Source: Pictodentalium vernedei
Taxonomy: Eukaryota; Mollusca; Scaphopoda; Dentaliida; Dentaliidae
DNA length: 64,000 bases
Direction: 5' to 3'
Assembly (NCBI GenBank): GCA_031216915.1
Contig: CM062297.1
Span: 363,085,704-363,149,703, forward strand
The translations under genes and the position numbers were made by a program. The notes beneath the pieces are model-generated. The model saw only the letters and a program-made list of their open reading frames with translations. It did no database searches and had not been told where the DNA came from. Positions within the stretch are counted from its first letter, which is position 1, and every line of letters starts with the position of its first letter. Shown here in pieces: positions 44,546-57,312 of the stretch.

Positions 44546-45743
44546 TTAACAACCCTTTACCTAACATGAAAAGCAGACGACACTTGCAAAAAAAATTCTT
44601 GAATAACTAGTTTTTTTCATTTTTTGTCTCAAAAAATAGGTTATGACCCTTCGTTGGAACGAGCTCGACGATGAAAATTAATTGGCAATTTTTGAGAATA
44701 GCGCTGGCCAGTTTTGGTCGTTACGTTGGGTAAACGGTTAATACCGAAGCTGGGTTAACGGTCTTCCGGTGCTCCCTTTCGATCAGAAATGTGCAAAACT
44801 GGTCAGATACGTCACTTATTATAATTCAGGAATTAATATTGTTAGTTATATGGTTCGAATAAATATGATCAATCAGTGTAGCCGAGTGCGTGGTTACCAT
44901 GGTAGGCCTGGTGATGAACGGTAAAACCCCTTGACTAAACATTAAATCTTAATAGCTAGATGTTTGCGAATGATATCCAATTTTAAGAGATCTACATTTA
45001 TGTCTCCCACAATGTACAACGGTTTTTTTCCATGATGAGTGCGTCTGTAATACAATTTAACTTAACTAGAAATGGGTCCAAGTCGGCTTTAGGGCGTATA
45101 TGATCTGTAGATAACTCCAAACTAGACAAGACGACTTGCCATATCTACAAAAAGGGGATTCTATAACTTGCGGAATAAATATATAAATAATTAAGTATTT
45201 GCATTACATGTAATATTTTTTGAAGAACACTATCATTAATTTTATGAAATCCCCGATTAGCGCTTCCTGCAATTACATCTAGACTATTGTTAGATGCATA
45301 GGCCGTTGTGTCATCTGCAAATGCCTGAACATCAGATATGGCCGAATCACTTATGCCGTTTATGTAAAACAGAATAAGATGGGACCCATTATGGAGCCCT
45401 GTGGTACACGAGTGTTGATATCCACGAGGTCAGACGCTGTGTTCTTTACGGACACACATGCATTTCTGTTATTCAAATAATCTTTAAACCATGAGTTTGG
45501 TATTCATCAAATTCCGTCTTTTTCAAATTTGTTTTATCAATACGACATAGAAAAGTATCTGCATACGGACAGAGAACATTCTTTTGCGGGAGTCGTTATG
45601 ACCCCTCTTTGGAACGAGCTCGTCGAGCTCGTTCCAATGAGGGTTCAAAATCTATGTTTTTGAGACAAAAAATGAAAAAAATTAGTTATTCAAGAATTTC
45701 GTTTCCAAGTGTTGTCTGCTTTTCATGTTAGGTAAAGTATTAA
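44546..45743. mobile_element. TTAA-flanked element with about 130-bp inverted repeats
   Basis: The arms (about 44555-44680 and 45605-45737) match in inverted orientation: CTTTACCTAACATGAAAAGC against GCTTTTCATGTTAGGTAAAG, extending through TTTTTGTCTC and TTGGAACGAGCTCG. TTAA stands at 44546-44549 and 45740-45743. The interior contains a foreign LINE RT fragment. A lone end of the same family (TATGTTAGGTAAAGGGTTAA) lies near 53858-53877. Confidence 0.65.
45290..45530 (-). pseudogene. LINE reverse transcriptase fragment
   Basis: Minus-strand residues RVPQGSIMGPILF and VQAFADDTTAYAS are the RT catalytic block of another CR1/Jockey-type LINE, with a preceding SVKNTASDLVDINT stretch. It is frameshifted and truncated, and lies inside the inverted-repeat element 44546-45743. 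Confidence 0.75.
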
Positions 45744-45755
45744 TATAACAATAAC

Positions 45756-45888
45756 ATGATTTTTGAGGGCATTATGGTATATTAGCGGCCCGAGACGAAG
45801 TCGAGGGCCGCTAATTGGCCCGAGGGCTGTTAATAATTTCTGCAGGGCCGCTAATATACCATAATGCTCGCAAAAATAATGTTATTAC
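45756..45888. repeat. 133-bp palindrome
   Basis: Arms of about 46 bp: GGCATTATGGTATATTAGCG is mirrored by CGCTAATATACCATAATGCT. An inner hairpin GCGGCCCGAGACGAAGTCGAG adds a second stem. No gene; MITE-like. 45889-46296 shows no gene. Confidence 0.75.
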
Positions 45889-46296
45889 TATTATTACCAT
45901 TTGTTTGTTTACAAATGCGCATCGGAGAGATCAGGGGCGACAATTTGGGGGAATTCCCGTGTCACAAATTGAGTGCATGAACGTCGAAATTAGGAAAGTG
46001 ATGTAATTTTTCGGCAATGACGGCTTCTTACAATTGCTTCATAATAAAAATAATCTGGATTACTTACCTAATAACAACAATCTAGCCATTGGTAAGAAAA
46101 GTTCGGTCGTTTATGAATCATTTCCCTGGTATCGTCGTTTCGATTCAGCTCCTTGCCGATCGAGAACAAGCGGTGATCACGTGATGTAACAATGATGCCA
46201 GAGGGCGATTATTTTCATTATCGGCCCGCGGCCCGGAACTTAGGAGATTGCCATGCATTATTTACTTTGAACGCTCGGCATAACAGCGTTAATACA

Positions 46297-49200
46297 CTAG
46301 GGAACGCCCTGCAAAGTGGTAATAATGCCATTTATCCACTCTTGATTTGTTGAAACATTTTTATATAGAGGATTATTTGTCTTCAAATATGAAAGAGCAT
46401 CCATAATAGTTTGTTTTAGTACATGACTTTCATATGAAAGTTTTCTTTTCAATTTCAGCATTACTAGTCCTGAATTTGATAAAGAACGTGGTAGCATTGA
46501 TGTAAGTTTGTTCAAATCAGCAAGAACATTGACTACAACACCTTTAAGCCCTTTCTGTAAGCATGTAGGAAAGTTACAAATGTTCATGAATGGAATACAT
46601 TGTGCAATCAGCCTTCCTTCAAGAGCACACAAAGTATCATGTTGCTGGTATATTGTCAACCTTTAAATCTTTGGCATATGCTTGAGCAGGCATTTTTCCC
46701 CTTTCAAACTATTCTGACATGTCTTACACAGATATTCGACAGTGTCTGATAGTGTATTGGTTAAACAACGTTCAAGCAAGTCATCGTGTTTTATGGTAGA
46801 TATGTTAACTTGTATTACAAATCGTCTGTATAAAAGTCTGCTACAACATGAACAAATATATCTGCATCCAATGTTAATAGACTTTCTGAACTCAGTTATG
46901 TTTTTTAAGTGGTTTGGCCTTTTTTTGTTTCGTCCACCCTGCACAAGTGTTTTCTTTTAACATACTTTCTGGCACTCTCTTTAGTTTTTGCTGCTTCTTT
47001 TTCTTCAAATGTCATGCTTTTTCTAACTGACTTTTTTCAACAAATCCTTAGTTTGTATACTTTCTTTCTCGCCAACAGTCAAATAATCTCTTGAAAGCCG
47101 TTTTCTAGTCCTATCTTTACTTTTTGTTGTTTCCTTTTCATCAAATGCCATGCCTTTTCTAAATGGCTTTTTATTCAACAAACACTTAGTTTTATACTTT
47201 GTTTCTAACCAACAGTCAAACAATCTCTTGAAAGCCGTTTTTTCTAGTCCTATCTTTTCTTTTTGTTGTTTCCTTTTCATCAAATGTCATGCCTTTTCTA
47301 ACTGACATTTTATTCAACAAATACTTAGTTTTATATTTTGTTTCTCACCAACCGTCAAACAATCTCATGAAAGTCGTTTTCTAGTCCAATCTTCACTTTT
47401 TGTTGTTTCCTTTTCATCAAATGTCACTGCTTTTCTAACTGATCTTTTATTCAACAAATCCTTAGTTTTTATACTTTGTTTCTCACCAACAGTCAGACAA
47501 TCTCTTGAAAGCTGTTTTCTACTCCTATCCTTAGTTTCCATACTTTGTTTTCCACCAACAGTCAAACAATCTCTTGAAAGCTGTTTTCTACTCCTATCCT
47601 TAGTTTTCATTCTTTGTGTTTCACCAACATTCAAACAATCTCTTAAAAGCTGCTTTCTAGTCCTATCTTTAGTTTTTGTTGCTTCTGTTTCATCAAATGT
47701 CATGCCTTTTTTCTAACTGATTTGTATTCAACAAATCCTTAGTTTTTATACTCTATTTCTTACCAACAGGCAAACAATCTCTTCAAAGCTATTTTCTAAT
47801 CCTATCCTTAGTTTTCATTCTTTGTTTTTCAGCAACAGTCAAACAATCTCTTGAAAGCTGTTTTCTAGTCCCATCTTTAGTTTTCTGTCTTTGTTTTTAG
47901 CAACAGTCAAACAATCTCTTGAAGGTTGTTTTCTGGTCATATCCTTAGTTTTACACTTTGTTTTTCACCAGCAGTCAAATAATCTCTTGAAAGCTGTTTT
48001 CTAGAGCTATCTTTAGTTTTTGTTCTTTCTCTTTGTTCTTTAGTCATGCCTTTTTTTACTGTCCGCTTTCTTAACCTATCATTGTTTTGATTCGTTCCTC
48101 TTTTTATCCCCGCATTTTCAAAAATGCAGGGATATAGTCGTGATCTCCGTCCGCACGTCCGTCCGTCGGTCCGTACGTCACACCCTGAAAAGCTCCTAGG
48201 GTATTTAATTCGAAACGTTTAAACTATGCTAATGTGTTCAGGTAGCAACTCTAGATGTGCATGAAGGTTTCAGAATTTTGATTTGGCCCCAGGTGGTTCC
48301 AGTGGAACCACTTTTATCTTTAGAAAATAAGTTTTCATCGAAAGACTCCTAGGGTATTTAATTCGAAACGCTTGAACTATGTTAATGTGTTCAGGTAACA
48401 TCGCTAGATGTGCATGAAGGTTTCGGAATTTTGATTTTCCCCAGGTGGTTCCAGTGGAACCACTTTTATCGGTAGAAAATTAGTTTTCATCGAAAGGCTC
48501 CTAGGGTATTTAATTCAAAACATTAAAACTATGCTAATGTGTTCAGGTAACATCTCTAGATGTGCATTAAGGTTTCGGAATTTTGATTTGGCCCCAGGTG
48601 GTTCTAGTGGAACCACTTTCATCATTAGGAAATCGGTTTTCATCACAAGGCTCCAAGGGTACTTAATTTGAAACTTTTAAACCATGCTAAAGTGTTCCGG
48701 TAGCACCACTAGATGTGCATGAAGGTTTCGGAATTTTGATTTGGCCCCAGGTGGTTCCAGTGGAACCACTTTTATCATTACAAAATCAGATTTCATCAAA
48801 AGGCTCCTAGGGTATTTAATTCGAAACGTTTAAACTATGCTAATGTGTTGAGGTAACATCTCTAGATGTGCATAAAGGTTTTGGAATTTTGATTTTGCCC
48901 CAGGTGGTTCTAGTGGAACCACTTTTATTGTTCGAAAATCAGTTTTCATCGAAAGGCTCCTAGGATATTTAATTCCAAACTTTTGAACTATGCTAATGTG
49001 TTCAGGTAGCATCACTAGATGTGCATGAAGGTTTCGGAATTTTGATTTGGCCCCAGGTGGTTCCAGTGGAACCACTTTTATCATTAGAAAATCAGTTTTC
49101 ATCGAAAGGCTCCTAGGGTATTTAATTCGAAACGTTTAAACTATGCTAATGTGTTGAGGTAACATCTCTAGATGTGCATAAAGGTTTTGGAATTTTGATT

Positions 49201-50958
49201 TTTCCCCAGGTGGTTCCAGTGGAACCACTTTTATCATTAGAAAAACCAGTTTACATCGAAAGGCTCCTAGGGTATTTACCTCGAAACATTTAAACTATGC
49301 TAATGTGTTCAGGTATAATCACTTGATGTGCATACAGGTTTCGGAATTTTGATTTGGCCCCAGGTGGTTCTAGTGGAACCACTTTTATCATTAGAAAATC
49401 AGATTTCATCAAAAGGCTCCTAGGGTATTTAATTCGAAACGTTTAAACTATGCTAATGTGTTCAGGTAACATCTCTAGTTGTGCATGAAGGTTTCAGAAT
49501 TTTGATTTGGCCCCAGGTGGTTCCAGTGGAACCACTTTCATCGTTAGGATATCAGTTTTCATCGAAAGGCTCCTAGGGTATTTAATTCGAATCGTTTGAA
49601 CTATGCTAATGTGTTCAGGTAGCAACTCTAGATGTGCATGAAGGTTTCGGAATTTTGATTTGGTCCCAGGTGGTTCCAGTGGAACCACTTTTATCATTGG
49701 AAAATCAGTTTTCTTCGAAAGGCTCCTAGGGTATTTAATTCGAAACGTTTAAGCTATGCTAATGTGTTCAAGTAACATCTCTAGATGTGCATAAAGGTTT
49801 CAGAATTTTGATTTCGCCCCAGGTGGTTCCAGTGGAACCACTTTCATCATTAGGATATCAGTTTTCATCGAAAGGCTCCTATGGTATTTAATTCGAAACG
49901 TTTAAACTATGCTAATGCGTTCAGGTAGCAACTCTAGATGTGCATGAAGGTTTGGGAATTTTGATTTGGCCCCAGGTGGTTCCAGTGGAACCACTGTTAT
50001 CATTAGGAAATCAGTTTTCATCGAAAGGCTCCTAGGGTATTTAATTCGAAACTTTTAAACTATGCTAATCTGTTCAGATAGCATCACTAGATGTGCATGA
50101 AGATTTTACAATTTTTATTTGGCTCCAGGTGATTCCAGTGGAACCACTTTTATTGTTAGAAAATTTGTTTTCATCGAAAGACCCCTAGGGTATTTAATTC
50201 GAAACGTTTAAACTATGCTAATGTGTTCAAGTAACATCTCTAGATGTGCATGAAGATTTCGGAATGTTGATTTGGCCCCAGGTGGTTCCAGTGGAACCAC
50301 CGTTATTGTTAGAAAATCAGTTTTCATCGAAAGGCTCCTAGGGTATTTAAATCGAAACTTTTAAACTATGCTAAGGTGTTCAGGTAGCATCTCTAGATGT
50401 GCATGAAGGTTTAGGAATTTTGATTCGGCCCCCAGGTGGTTCCAGTGGAACCATTATATCGTTAGAAAATCAGTTTTCATCGAAAGACCCCTGAGGTATT
50501 TAATTTGAAACATTTAAACTCTGCTAAGATGTTTAGTTTTACATCTCTAGATGTGCACGAAGGTTTCGGAATTTTGATTTGACCCCATGTGGTTCCAGTG
50601 GAACCACTTTTATCGTTAGAAAATCAGTTTTCATCGAAAGGCTCCTTGGGTATAAACTTCGAAACGTTAAAACTATACTGAGGTGTTGCTAAGGAAATGC
50701 GGGGATACACCACTGTGTGCTTTGCACACAAATAACTCGATCTAGTGTCACCTGCCAACCGTTTTCTTGCTAATTTCTTTCGTACTGCATCTTTAGTTTT
50801 TGCCATTTCTTTTGCAACAAAGCTAATGTTTCTTTTGATGTTTTCCTTCCAAATGTATCAGCCTTTGTTGTTATCATATACATGTACACTTCAGCTTTGT
50901 TGAGTTCGTTGTTTTTCTTTTCCTTTCTTCTTGGTCTTTCAGATAGCTTTGAAACCAT
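46297..50958 (-). pseudogene. Helitron protein N-terminal region, split by a repeat element
   Basis: Read leftwards, the first piece (50958-50745) has a basic RPRRKEKKN/KKLARKRLAG stretch. It is then interrupted by 48104-50744. The next piece (48103-47000) contains many tandem copies of a KTKDRTRKQLSRDCLTVGEKQS-type unit cut by frameshifts. A Cys-rich segment follows (YICSCCSRLLYRR...YLCKTCQNSL, 46870-46690), then LEGRLIAQCIPFMNI, NVLADLNKLTSMLPRS and LKLKRKLSYESHV down to NNPLYKN and a stop. The order of Cys knot, IPFM, LPR and KLKRKLSYKGH matches the DUF6570-like region of animal Helitron replicase proteins. Rep and helicase domains are not present in the window. Confidence 0.7.
48104..50744. 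mobile_element. 2.6-kb element with about 17 copies of a 153-bp repeat
   Basis: Bounded by ATCCCCGCATTTTC on the left and AAATGCGGGGATAC on the right (short inverted termini), it interrupts the Helitron frame. From about 48192 to 50690 it is a tandem array with period close to 153 bp. Each unit contains GGCTCCTAGGGTATTTAATT and the internal palindrome GGTGGTTCCAGTGGAACCAC. Short open frames with one repeat per 51 residues are by-products of the period being divisible by three. Confidence 0.8.
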
Positions 50959-51515
50959 TGCTTAGGTATTCCTTTATCTTTATCAAAATGTATTTTACAT
51001 CTGAAACAAAAATATTTATAAATGAACACAAAGTATTCAAACATATTTATTCGTACAAAAGCAAAGGAATGCCCACAATAGATTTACCCTGTAACTAAGA
51101 AACGAATAATTAGCTGAATTATTAAAACTAAATCTTTCAATGTCTTCAGAATTATACAACAACAACAAAAAATAAATGAATGAGTTTATTGTTTAAAAAA
51201 AAATATGTTTTCAATGATTCTAAAATTTTCCCTCAGTCATTTAAACTTCATCATTTAGAAACCACAATGGTCCTTATTAAAAATGCTTACCGTATGGGGA
51301 GGGGGTCTTTACAACACAGACTTGTATAAAATCGATTCCTATTTTATAAACAGTTCAAATAGAAGTTACTTCTCCCAGAATCTGATAATCACCAGGACAT
51401 TGAATGGGATGAAACCAAACAAATGATGTTGATGATACTTGAATTTTTATCCCACACACTGATCACTGATCACTGATAATCATTGGATAATCCCGCATTT
51501 GAATTATTTAGAGGG
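50959..51515. other. No gene recognised
   Basis: AT-rich sequence with no recognisable feature. Confidence 0.5.
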
Positions 51516-51667
51516 TATCGACGCTGTTTTGGTGAATATCGGGAGTTATCTCATGAGTGTGGACCTGAAAGTCATTTTTTTCACGCGCGCTTGCACGAGT
51601 GAAAAATAATACTTTCAGATCTACACGAATGAGATAATTCCCGATATTCACTAAAACAGCGTAGATT
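51516..51667. repeat. 152-bp palindrome (hairpin MITE)
   Basis: The arms are ATCGACGCTGTTTTGGTGAA and its mirror TTCACTAAAACAGCGTAGAT, with GGAGTTATCTCATGAGTGTG opposite CACGAATGAGATAATTCCC. A partial second copy lies at about 51840-51960 and a third at about 60560-60612. Confidence 0.8.
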
Positions 51668-52865
51668 TTCTTTTTATTATATGCTACGTGGCATTGTACC
51701 GTGCAATATTCATCCCAATTTGACTGCAAACAGATTCAAGACAATAACAAAAAGCTGCTGATTGTTCCTTCAAGGCGACGTTCAAGGCGACGTCATCCAC
51801 CGATGTGTAACGTAATTTAGGAAGCTACTGAAAATATTCATCAAGCGCTCCTGAAAAATAAAACTTTCAGGTCCACACTCATGAAATAATTCCAGATACT
51901 GATTAAAATGGAGTAGATTTTCTTTTTTATTACATGCTACGAGACATTTTATTGTACAATATTCAGCCCAATACCTTGGTTACTGTTTGGTTAGTTAGCG
52001 CCAGTAAAGTGAACTGATTGGGTGATCTAGGTAAATGAAACAACAAGAGTAGGAACTATTGGTATTATGTACCACCTTACCAGTAACAGGATGATACAAA
52101 GCATTTGGTAGGTTAATACTATCAACGGTTAAAATGGGACCTACAGGGGAATATACCAACCATACTCTGCTGCCGTTCTGTATTACCAGGCATTAACCCC
52201 AACCCAGAATATCGCTTCATAATATGAAACACCTGATGGATCAGTAGTACCAAGGAGAGATAACTGCAGCCTATGCAAACCACAAATCGAGTGCTCGTTA
52301 CGTGAAATACAGTAAATGTTATCAGAAAGACCTAAAGTTTCAAATTTAAGAGAGAGAGAGAGAGTGGGGAGAGAGGTGGGGAGAGAGAGCTCCATAAAAC
52401 GCCCATCCGTATAAACTTTAGAGTTGAAAACATGGAGCCAAAATCAAATATTTCTGTCTGTAAATCCCGGGTAATACCCAGTGGTCCATAAACAAAAACA
52501 TTTGTGCTTCATATTAATGTTTTATAATCGGTGAGTTTATAGTCGGGTGGAATCCTTTTGGCGCGTTTTTTTTTCAAAGGGCATCACACTTGAATTACTG
52601 TATACATATGGACAATAGCACAAAATAAACTGAAACGGTCGAAATACTGACGACACAGAAAAAGCAAATAATTGTTTCTCATTTCATCAAGGTGTAGGCT
52701 GATTTTTTTCTGACTTCATATCAATGCTACAACTTTGAATGACAAATATTTTTCTTTAACAAATTTCTACTAGACGTCCCCAGAATTTGTTAAAGATAAC
52801 AGAGTGGGTAGTAAGGTCGGCGTTTGTAACATGTCAGATTAGAAGGGCATTGAAGTGGGGATGCT
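51668..52865. other. No gene recognised
   Basis: No gene is seen. A GA microsatellite lies at about 52350-52390. Confidence 0.5.
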
Positions 52866-53600
52866 GGTAGATAGTGAGTGAGTGCGTGGGTGAGTAGATG
52901 ATCGAGGATCGTGTTTGTTGGAGTTGGACAGTTCTGGTACGATAGTCCGTGGAAATGTGAAGCGATTTATTGCAGAGTGTATGACAGAACGACAGGTGGT
53001 GGAATGGGTGAGGAGACTTGAGTCAATGGACGAAAGTCATATGGCAATTTGGAAAGGTGAGTTGGTGGAAGCTGGTGCCGAATTCGGTGTGAACAGAGAT
53101 GGGGAGAATATGCAGGTAGATAGTGGCCTATGGGATAACAAAGAGTTTTGTTCGATGAAAAATAATGGTATGAGGTGATGGAATAGGCGAGGAAAGTGAG
53201 TTGGCGAAAGTTAGTTGCGAGTTCGGCTGATGTTGCAAATCAACTGAGAAGGGAGATAGAGTGGATATGTTGGTAGATAGTGGAGAACTAGGTGATATAG
53301 GTTTGTGTGCGTTGAATACCAATGGTATTATAGGTGATACAATTTCTCAGGAAATTTATTGCTGAGTTCATAATGGCATGCCAGTGGATGGAATATGTGA
53401 GGGAAAGATGATATTAATTCGTGTAAGAAGGACGAAAATGGCATGACGGTCGAACTGGCGGTTACTGTTGAAGACCCGGTTGGTGAAAGCTTTAGTATGC
53501 ACGGTGATATAGAGATGATGCGCGAGGAAGAGTTGGGTACGCAGCCAGATTGCTTAGATCAGTGTCAGGTTAATAGTTAGTGATGGCCAAACCGAACAGG
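52866..53600 (+). other. Coding-like, internally repetitive stretch, unidentified
   Basis: GC content and composition differ from the surroundings. An 87-codon frame (52915-53178) contains ECMTERQVVEWVRRLESM. Related units follow in other frames (MLVDSGELGDIGL near 53259; VEYVREG-like near 53390), as if an about 220-bp coding unit recurs with frameshifts. No known domain is recognised. It may be a decayed gene fragment. Confidence 0.25.
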
Positions 53601-54519
53601 TGGTTGATGGAGGTATGATTCTGGAACCTTCTGAGTGTATCAACAAATACGTACTGGTTAAGTATGAGAAGTGCCTTTACTCTGGGTATGTTCAGAAAGT
53701 ATCTGAATACGAACTGAATACGAACTTATTAAATACATGAAGTGGGTGAGTCGGCTCTTTTGACATCCATACCTGTATGGTTTTATTGGGAAAGTTCAAA
53801 GATGTTTCAGGTATTGTTACCTCTATAATTCTTAATTTTCTGTCCGTTGTTTCCTGCTATGTTAGGTAAAGGGTTAAAGATGTGCATATCTTTGTTGTAA
53901 TCCACCACATGACAATAGAATTGAGCAATTTCCTATCTGAAATAATTTGGGAGCCAACACCTCGAATCATCATCCAAAAAGTTGTTAATTGTATTATCCA
54001 TACTTTAAATTGAAAACAAAATATCTAAATAGCTTTTATAAGAAAGTATAGAGAGGTTAAGCTAGGCTTTATAATAACACCTTGAAATCGTCGCAACAAC
54101 AACGTGTGGGTTATCGTCACTTACATGTGCATCACACTCCTTTACTTGACAACTAGATATACATTTATATATATGTGAATTTACTCTCTGTCGCATAAAA
54201 AACATCTCAACATAGCTTTTTTACCATATGCAGATGCATTTGGTAACATAACCTTCTTTGCTATCGGTTTCACGACTCTAGCACAGTGGGGTTTTTTCCT
54301 TCAAGTCAAAATCACTGTGCTAGATTCTAGAAACCAAAATAGGGAACTATTATAAATAGACTTCAAGGTCAAAGAAGATATTAAGCATCTTTATGGGTTA
54401 CCTAGTTTATAATTTCATTTAAATTTTTGTATTACAGCATGTGATAGATATGAGCGCACATGTACTTATAGCCGTGAGGTGTAGTTAGGAAAAATATTCA
54501 TCTGTTGGGGGAAATGTGC

Positions 54520-56185
54520 CTGAAGCAGGCATGTCAACAGGTACCTGTATCTGTACCGCTGGTTCCCTCATGTTCCAACCGGCACCGGTACTAAGGCTTT
54601 TGTCCCGCCGGCACCGGACAAAATTATTTTATGGGGAAATTCCTAACTGAACGAGGATAAACGGGTTAATAATTGTGTATGGCACACTTACACAACATAC
54701 TTTCAGCTTATTTGTGAATGAACATATGAAAACACTCTAAAGGGGCATGTTCTGTCTGCACCACCACCTCGATAAGGCAGATCATTTTAACTTTCCAAAC
54801 GTGGCATCAAAGATAATGAATGCACCTGTTGCGGAATAGAAGGAAAAGTTTATCGATCTATGAGCGTCAAATTTGATTTTTCCACGTTGTTTACTGGGGT
54901 TTCTGTGAGGATCCACTAGCCCGTAGCATTTTGAATTCCCTTACCAGACGATATCAGACACAGGTTCCAGATTCTGGGTTCAGTAACTTCACGAACTTGT
55001 CGTGTATAACACAACGGAGACCAGTTCCAAATTATCTACTATTTTATTTAAAATATTCAAATATAAATCTTCGCGACTAAGTGTCGTTGTCTCTGGCAAC
55101 ATGTATACAATTTACAAGTAACAAAGTTCGTACCTTAACACTGTGGCGGCATCCAGGTTTCTTCTGGTGGAGTAGTTCAGCATTTGTCAGGAGCCAAGAG
55201 ACAACTTGTCAAAGCAGTCAGAAATTGGTGCTTATATTCACCAGATTTCTGATGCAATACTTGGGGTACGTGACGACCGTCAGCAGTTTCTCCCTGACCT
55301 CAGGGAAACTAAGGGAAAGTCCCCTGACGTGGCGGTCGCCATTTTGTAGACTCTTATACTGCCATGCAGACTGTCGGTCAGTCTGCATGCAGTCCATGAA
55401 ATCTCGGCTCGTAAATAGCATTCCGCCGGGCGCCAGTTAACCGGCGGAATGTCCTGGTGACTGATGCAAAAATGCAACTCAGCGTCCCCAGGTTAATGGG
55501 GAGTTTCACCAGGTACAAATTATGATTTGTTAGACAGTTCGAACACCAACATCCCAGTAATACTGCCGAATCTTATTGTCCCATCTATCAACAAATCCTC
55601 AAATGTTACTGCTTGTTGACAATATTGGCTCGCAAAGGTATGCCTGATATTGTCAACAGAACATCTGGCGTGTACCCACAGAGTACGTCTGTACTCTGGT
55701 CGCCAGTTTCATACAATTCCATGTAATTTCATTATAGTGTTTAAGTCTGTTCCAAAACTATGGAAATCAGCTTAAAAGTTAAATAAACTTGAGTCTATTG
55801 AATTCCCCAACAAAGACCCCAAGAGCTCGAGCTCTTACCCGAGCTGACAAGTGTATTTAACCCCTGTGGGCTCACTTCGCAACACACCATCATCGGCTAC
55901 TTCAAATAAATTATTCTGTGGTAACATCAAAGTAATCGTAAAGCACAATTTCCGTGCTTTATGATTGCTTTGATGTCGCCGCAGAATAATTGGAACGATG
56001 CCATGATTGCCTTTGCGATCTTGGGGACTGGGTCGGTTTAAATGCGAATTTCTCCCATCTGATTGTGATGTCACCCAATTGTTGACTTGTCCCGGTACCG
56101 GTACCGGTTTCGACGGGACAGGTCCTGTCCCGTCCCGGTAATGGTTATGTTGGTATGGGCGGCACTTTGACATGCCTGGGCTGAA
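54520..56185. mobile_element. Candidate element with inverted ends and internal palindrome
   Basis: GAAGCAGGCATGTCAACAGG near 54523 is mirrored imperfectly by GACATGCCTGGGCTGAAG near 56169, and CCGGTACC-rich sequence adjoins both. Inside, 55908-55992 is a palindrome (AATTATTCTGTGGTAACATC opposite GATGTCGCCGCAGAATAATT). No protein is encoded. 53601-54519 shows no gene. Confidence 0.4.
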
Positions 56186-57239
56186 GTGTAACGCTCATGT
56201 CTCCAAAGTAACACAAACCATGCTATGCGTTTGAATAGCAACCACACACCAGTTGGGGCATGTATTCTCGCACGAAATTCCGGAATAATGCATTTGCAGG
56301 AGCTATGTTATTTCCATTCTTGCTCTGTGATTCGCCACATTGTATGCGTGTTTCCATGCCACAACACTGATGTCTTCACTGTAACCTACAATATTTCGAT
56401 ATACAGAGACCATTCCTATAACATGTCAAATTTGTACTTTCTGGGTATATTCTACTGGCAAAATCAGTGTCCTGTCATTTGCTCCGAATGAATATGGCGT
56501 ACTCATTACTTACTGGAATCAGAAATTATCCACACTGTAGTGGAATACGTCTTTCGTGTTGCGCTCATGTCTATGATGTAGCAATTGCTATTTTCCCGTT
56601 TAGCAATTTAATGAAATATACTTCAAATCTAGTTTTTTCCTTGCTTTTGTTGAGCACCAAATGTCGTATCAAATGTTGCATTGAACAAACTTTATAACAG
56701 TCAACTACTAAGGTAAAATAAAGTTTGATGTTCTGCTGGAAACCATTTTTTAAGTTTAAACTTGATCCAAAAGAGTTCCCTCTCGAAAACTCACTATTAG
56801 CCGGGTGAATGTTTCCTTATTCCATGCAGTACCACTGGATACTGTATTTAACTTTCAAAGTACCTCTATATCGGCTATGGGAAAATTGATAATCTCAATA
56901 TATATCACCGTTACGGTAAAGACATAATTGTCAGAAATCAAAGTATCATAACTCCTTCACAACGCATGTTTAAGCGTGCAATTTTGCAGTTTCGCCATGA
57001 TAAATGTCCCTACATGCCCAAATAATAAAAAGATTTTCCATCTTTCTGACGTTTATTTTGTCATTTTACACTTCTGAAAGTTTGACATAAATGGATATTA
57101 ACTCATAACTGTGCTCGTTGACTATGCAGTCATGAAAAAACAACACATGCACAAAATCTAACTTCGAATATTTATTTAAAGACATCCCCCACCACACAAC
57201 TATAGTCCAAATTTGTACAGTAAAGCCGCGCGTTAATTT
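56186..57239. other. No gene recognised
   Basis: Only short frames without recognisable motifs. Confidence 0.5.
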
Positions 57240-57312
57240 TGAGGTTGTGCGTACATATTTTCGTCAAGAGATGACCCTGGCTGTCAAGAGTCTCGTTAAA
57301 CTCCAATAAATA
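57240..57312 (-). repeat. SINE tail fragment
   Basis: Minus-strand TTTATTGGAGTTTAACGAGA followed by CAGCCAGGGTCAT matches the tail of the SINE at 35812-36156. Confidence 0.5.

Noticed and set aside
48192-50690. CRISPR array or coding repeats
   Set aside because: Units are directly abutting with no spacers, in a eukaryotic genome; open frames reflect a period divisible by three.
55081-55477. Overlapping open frames around a CpG-rich stretch
   Set aside because: They lie inside a candidate non-coding inverted-end element; no recognisable protein.
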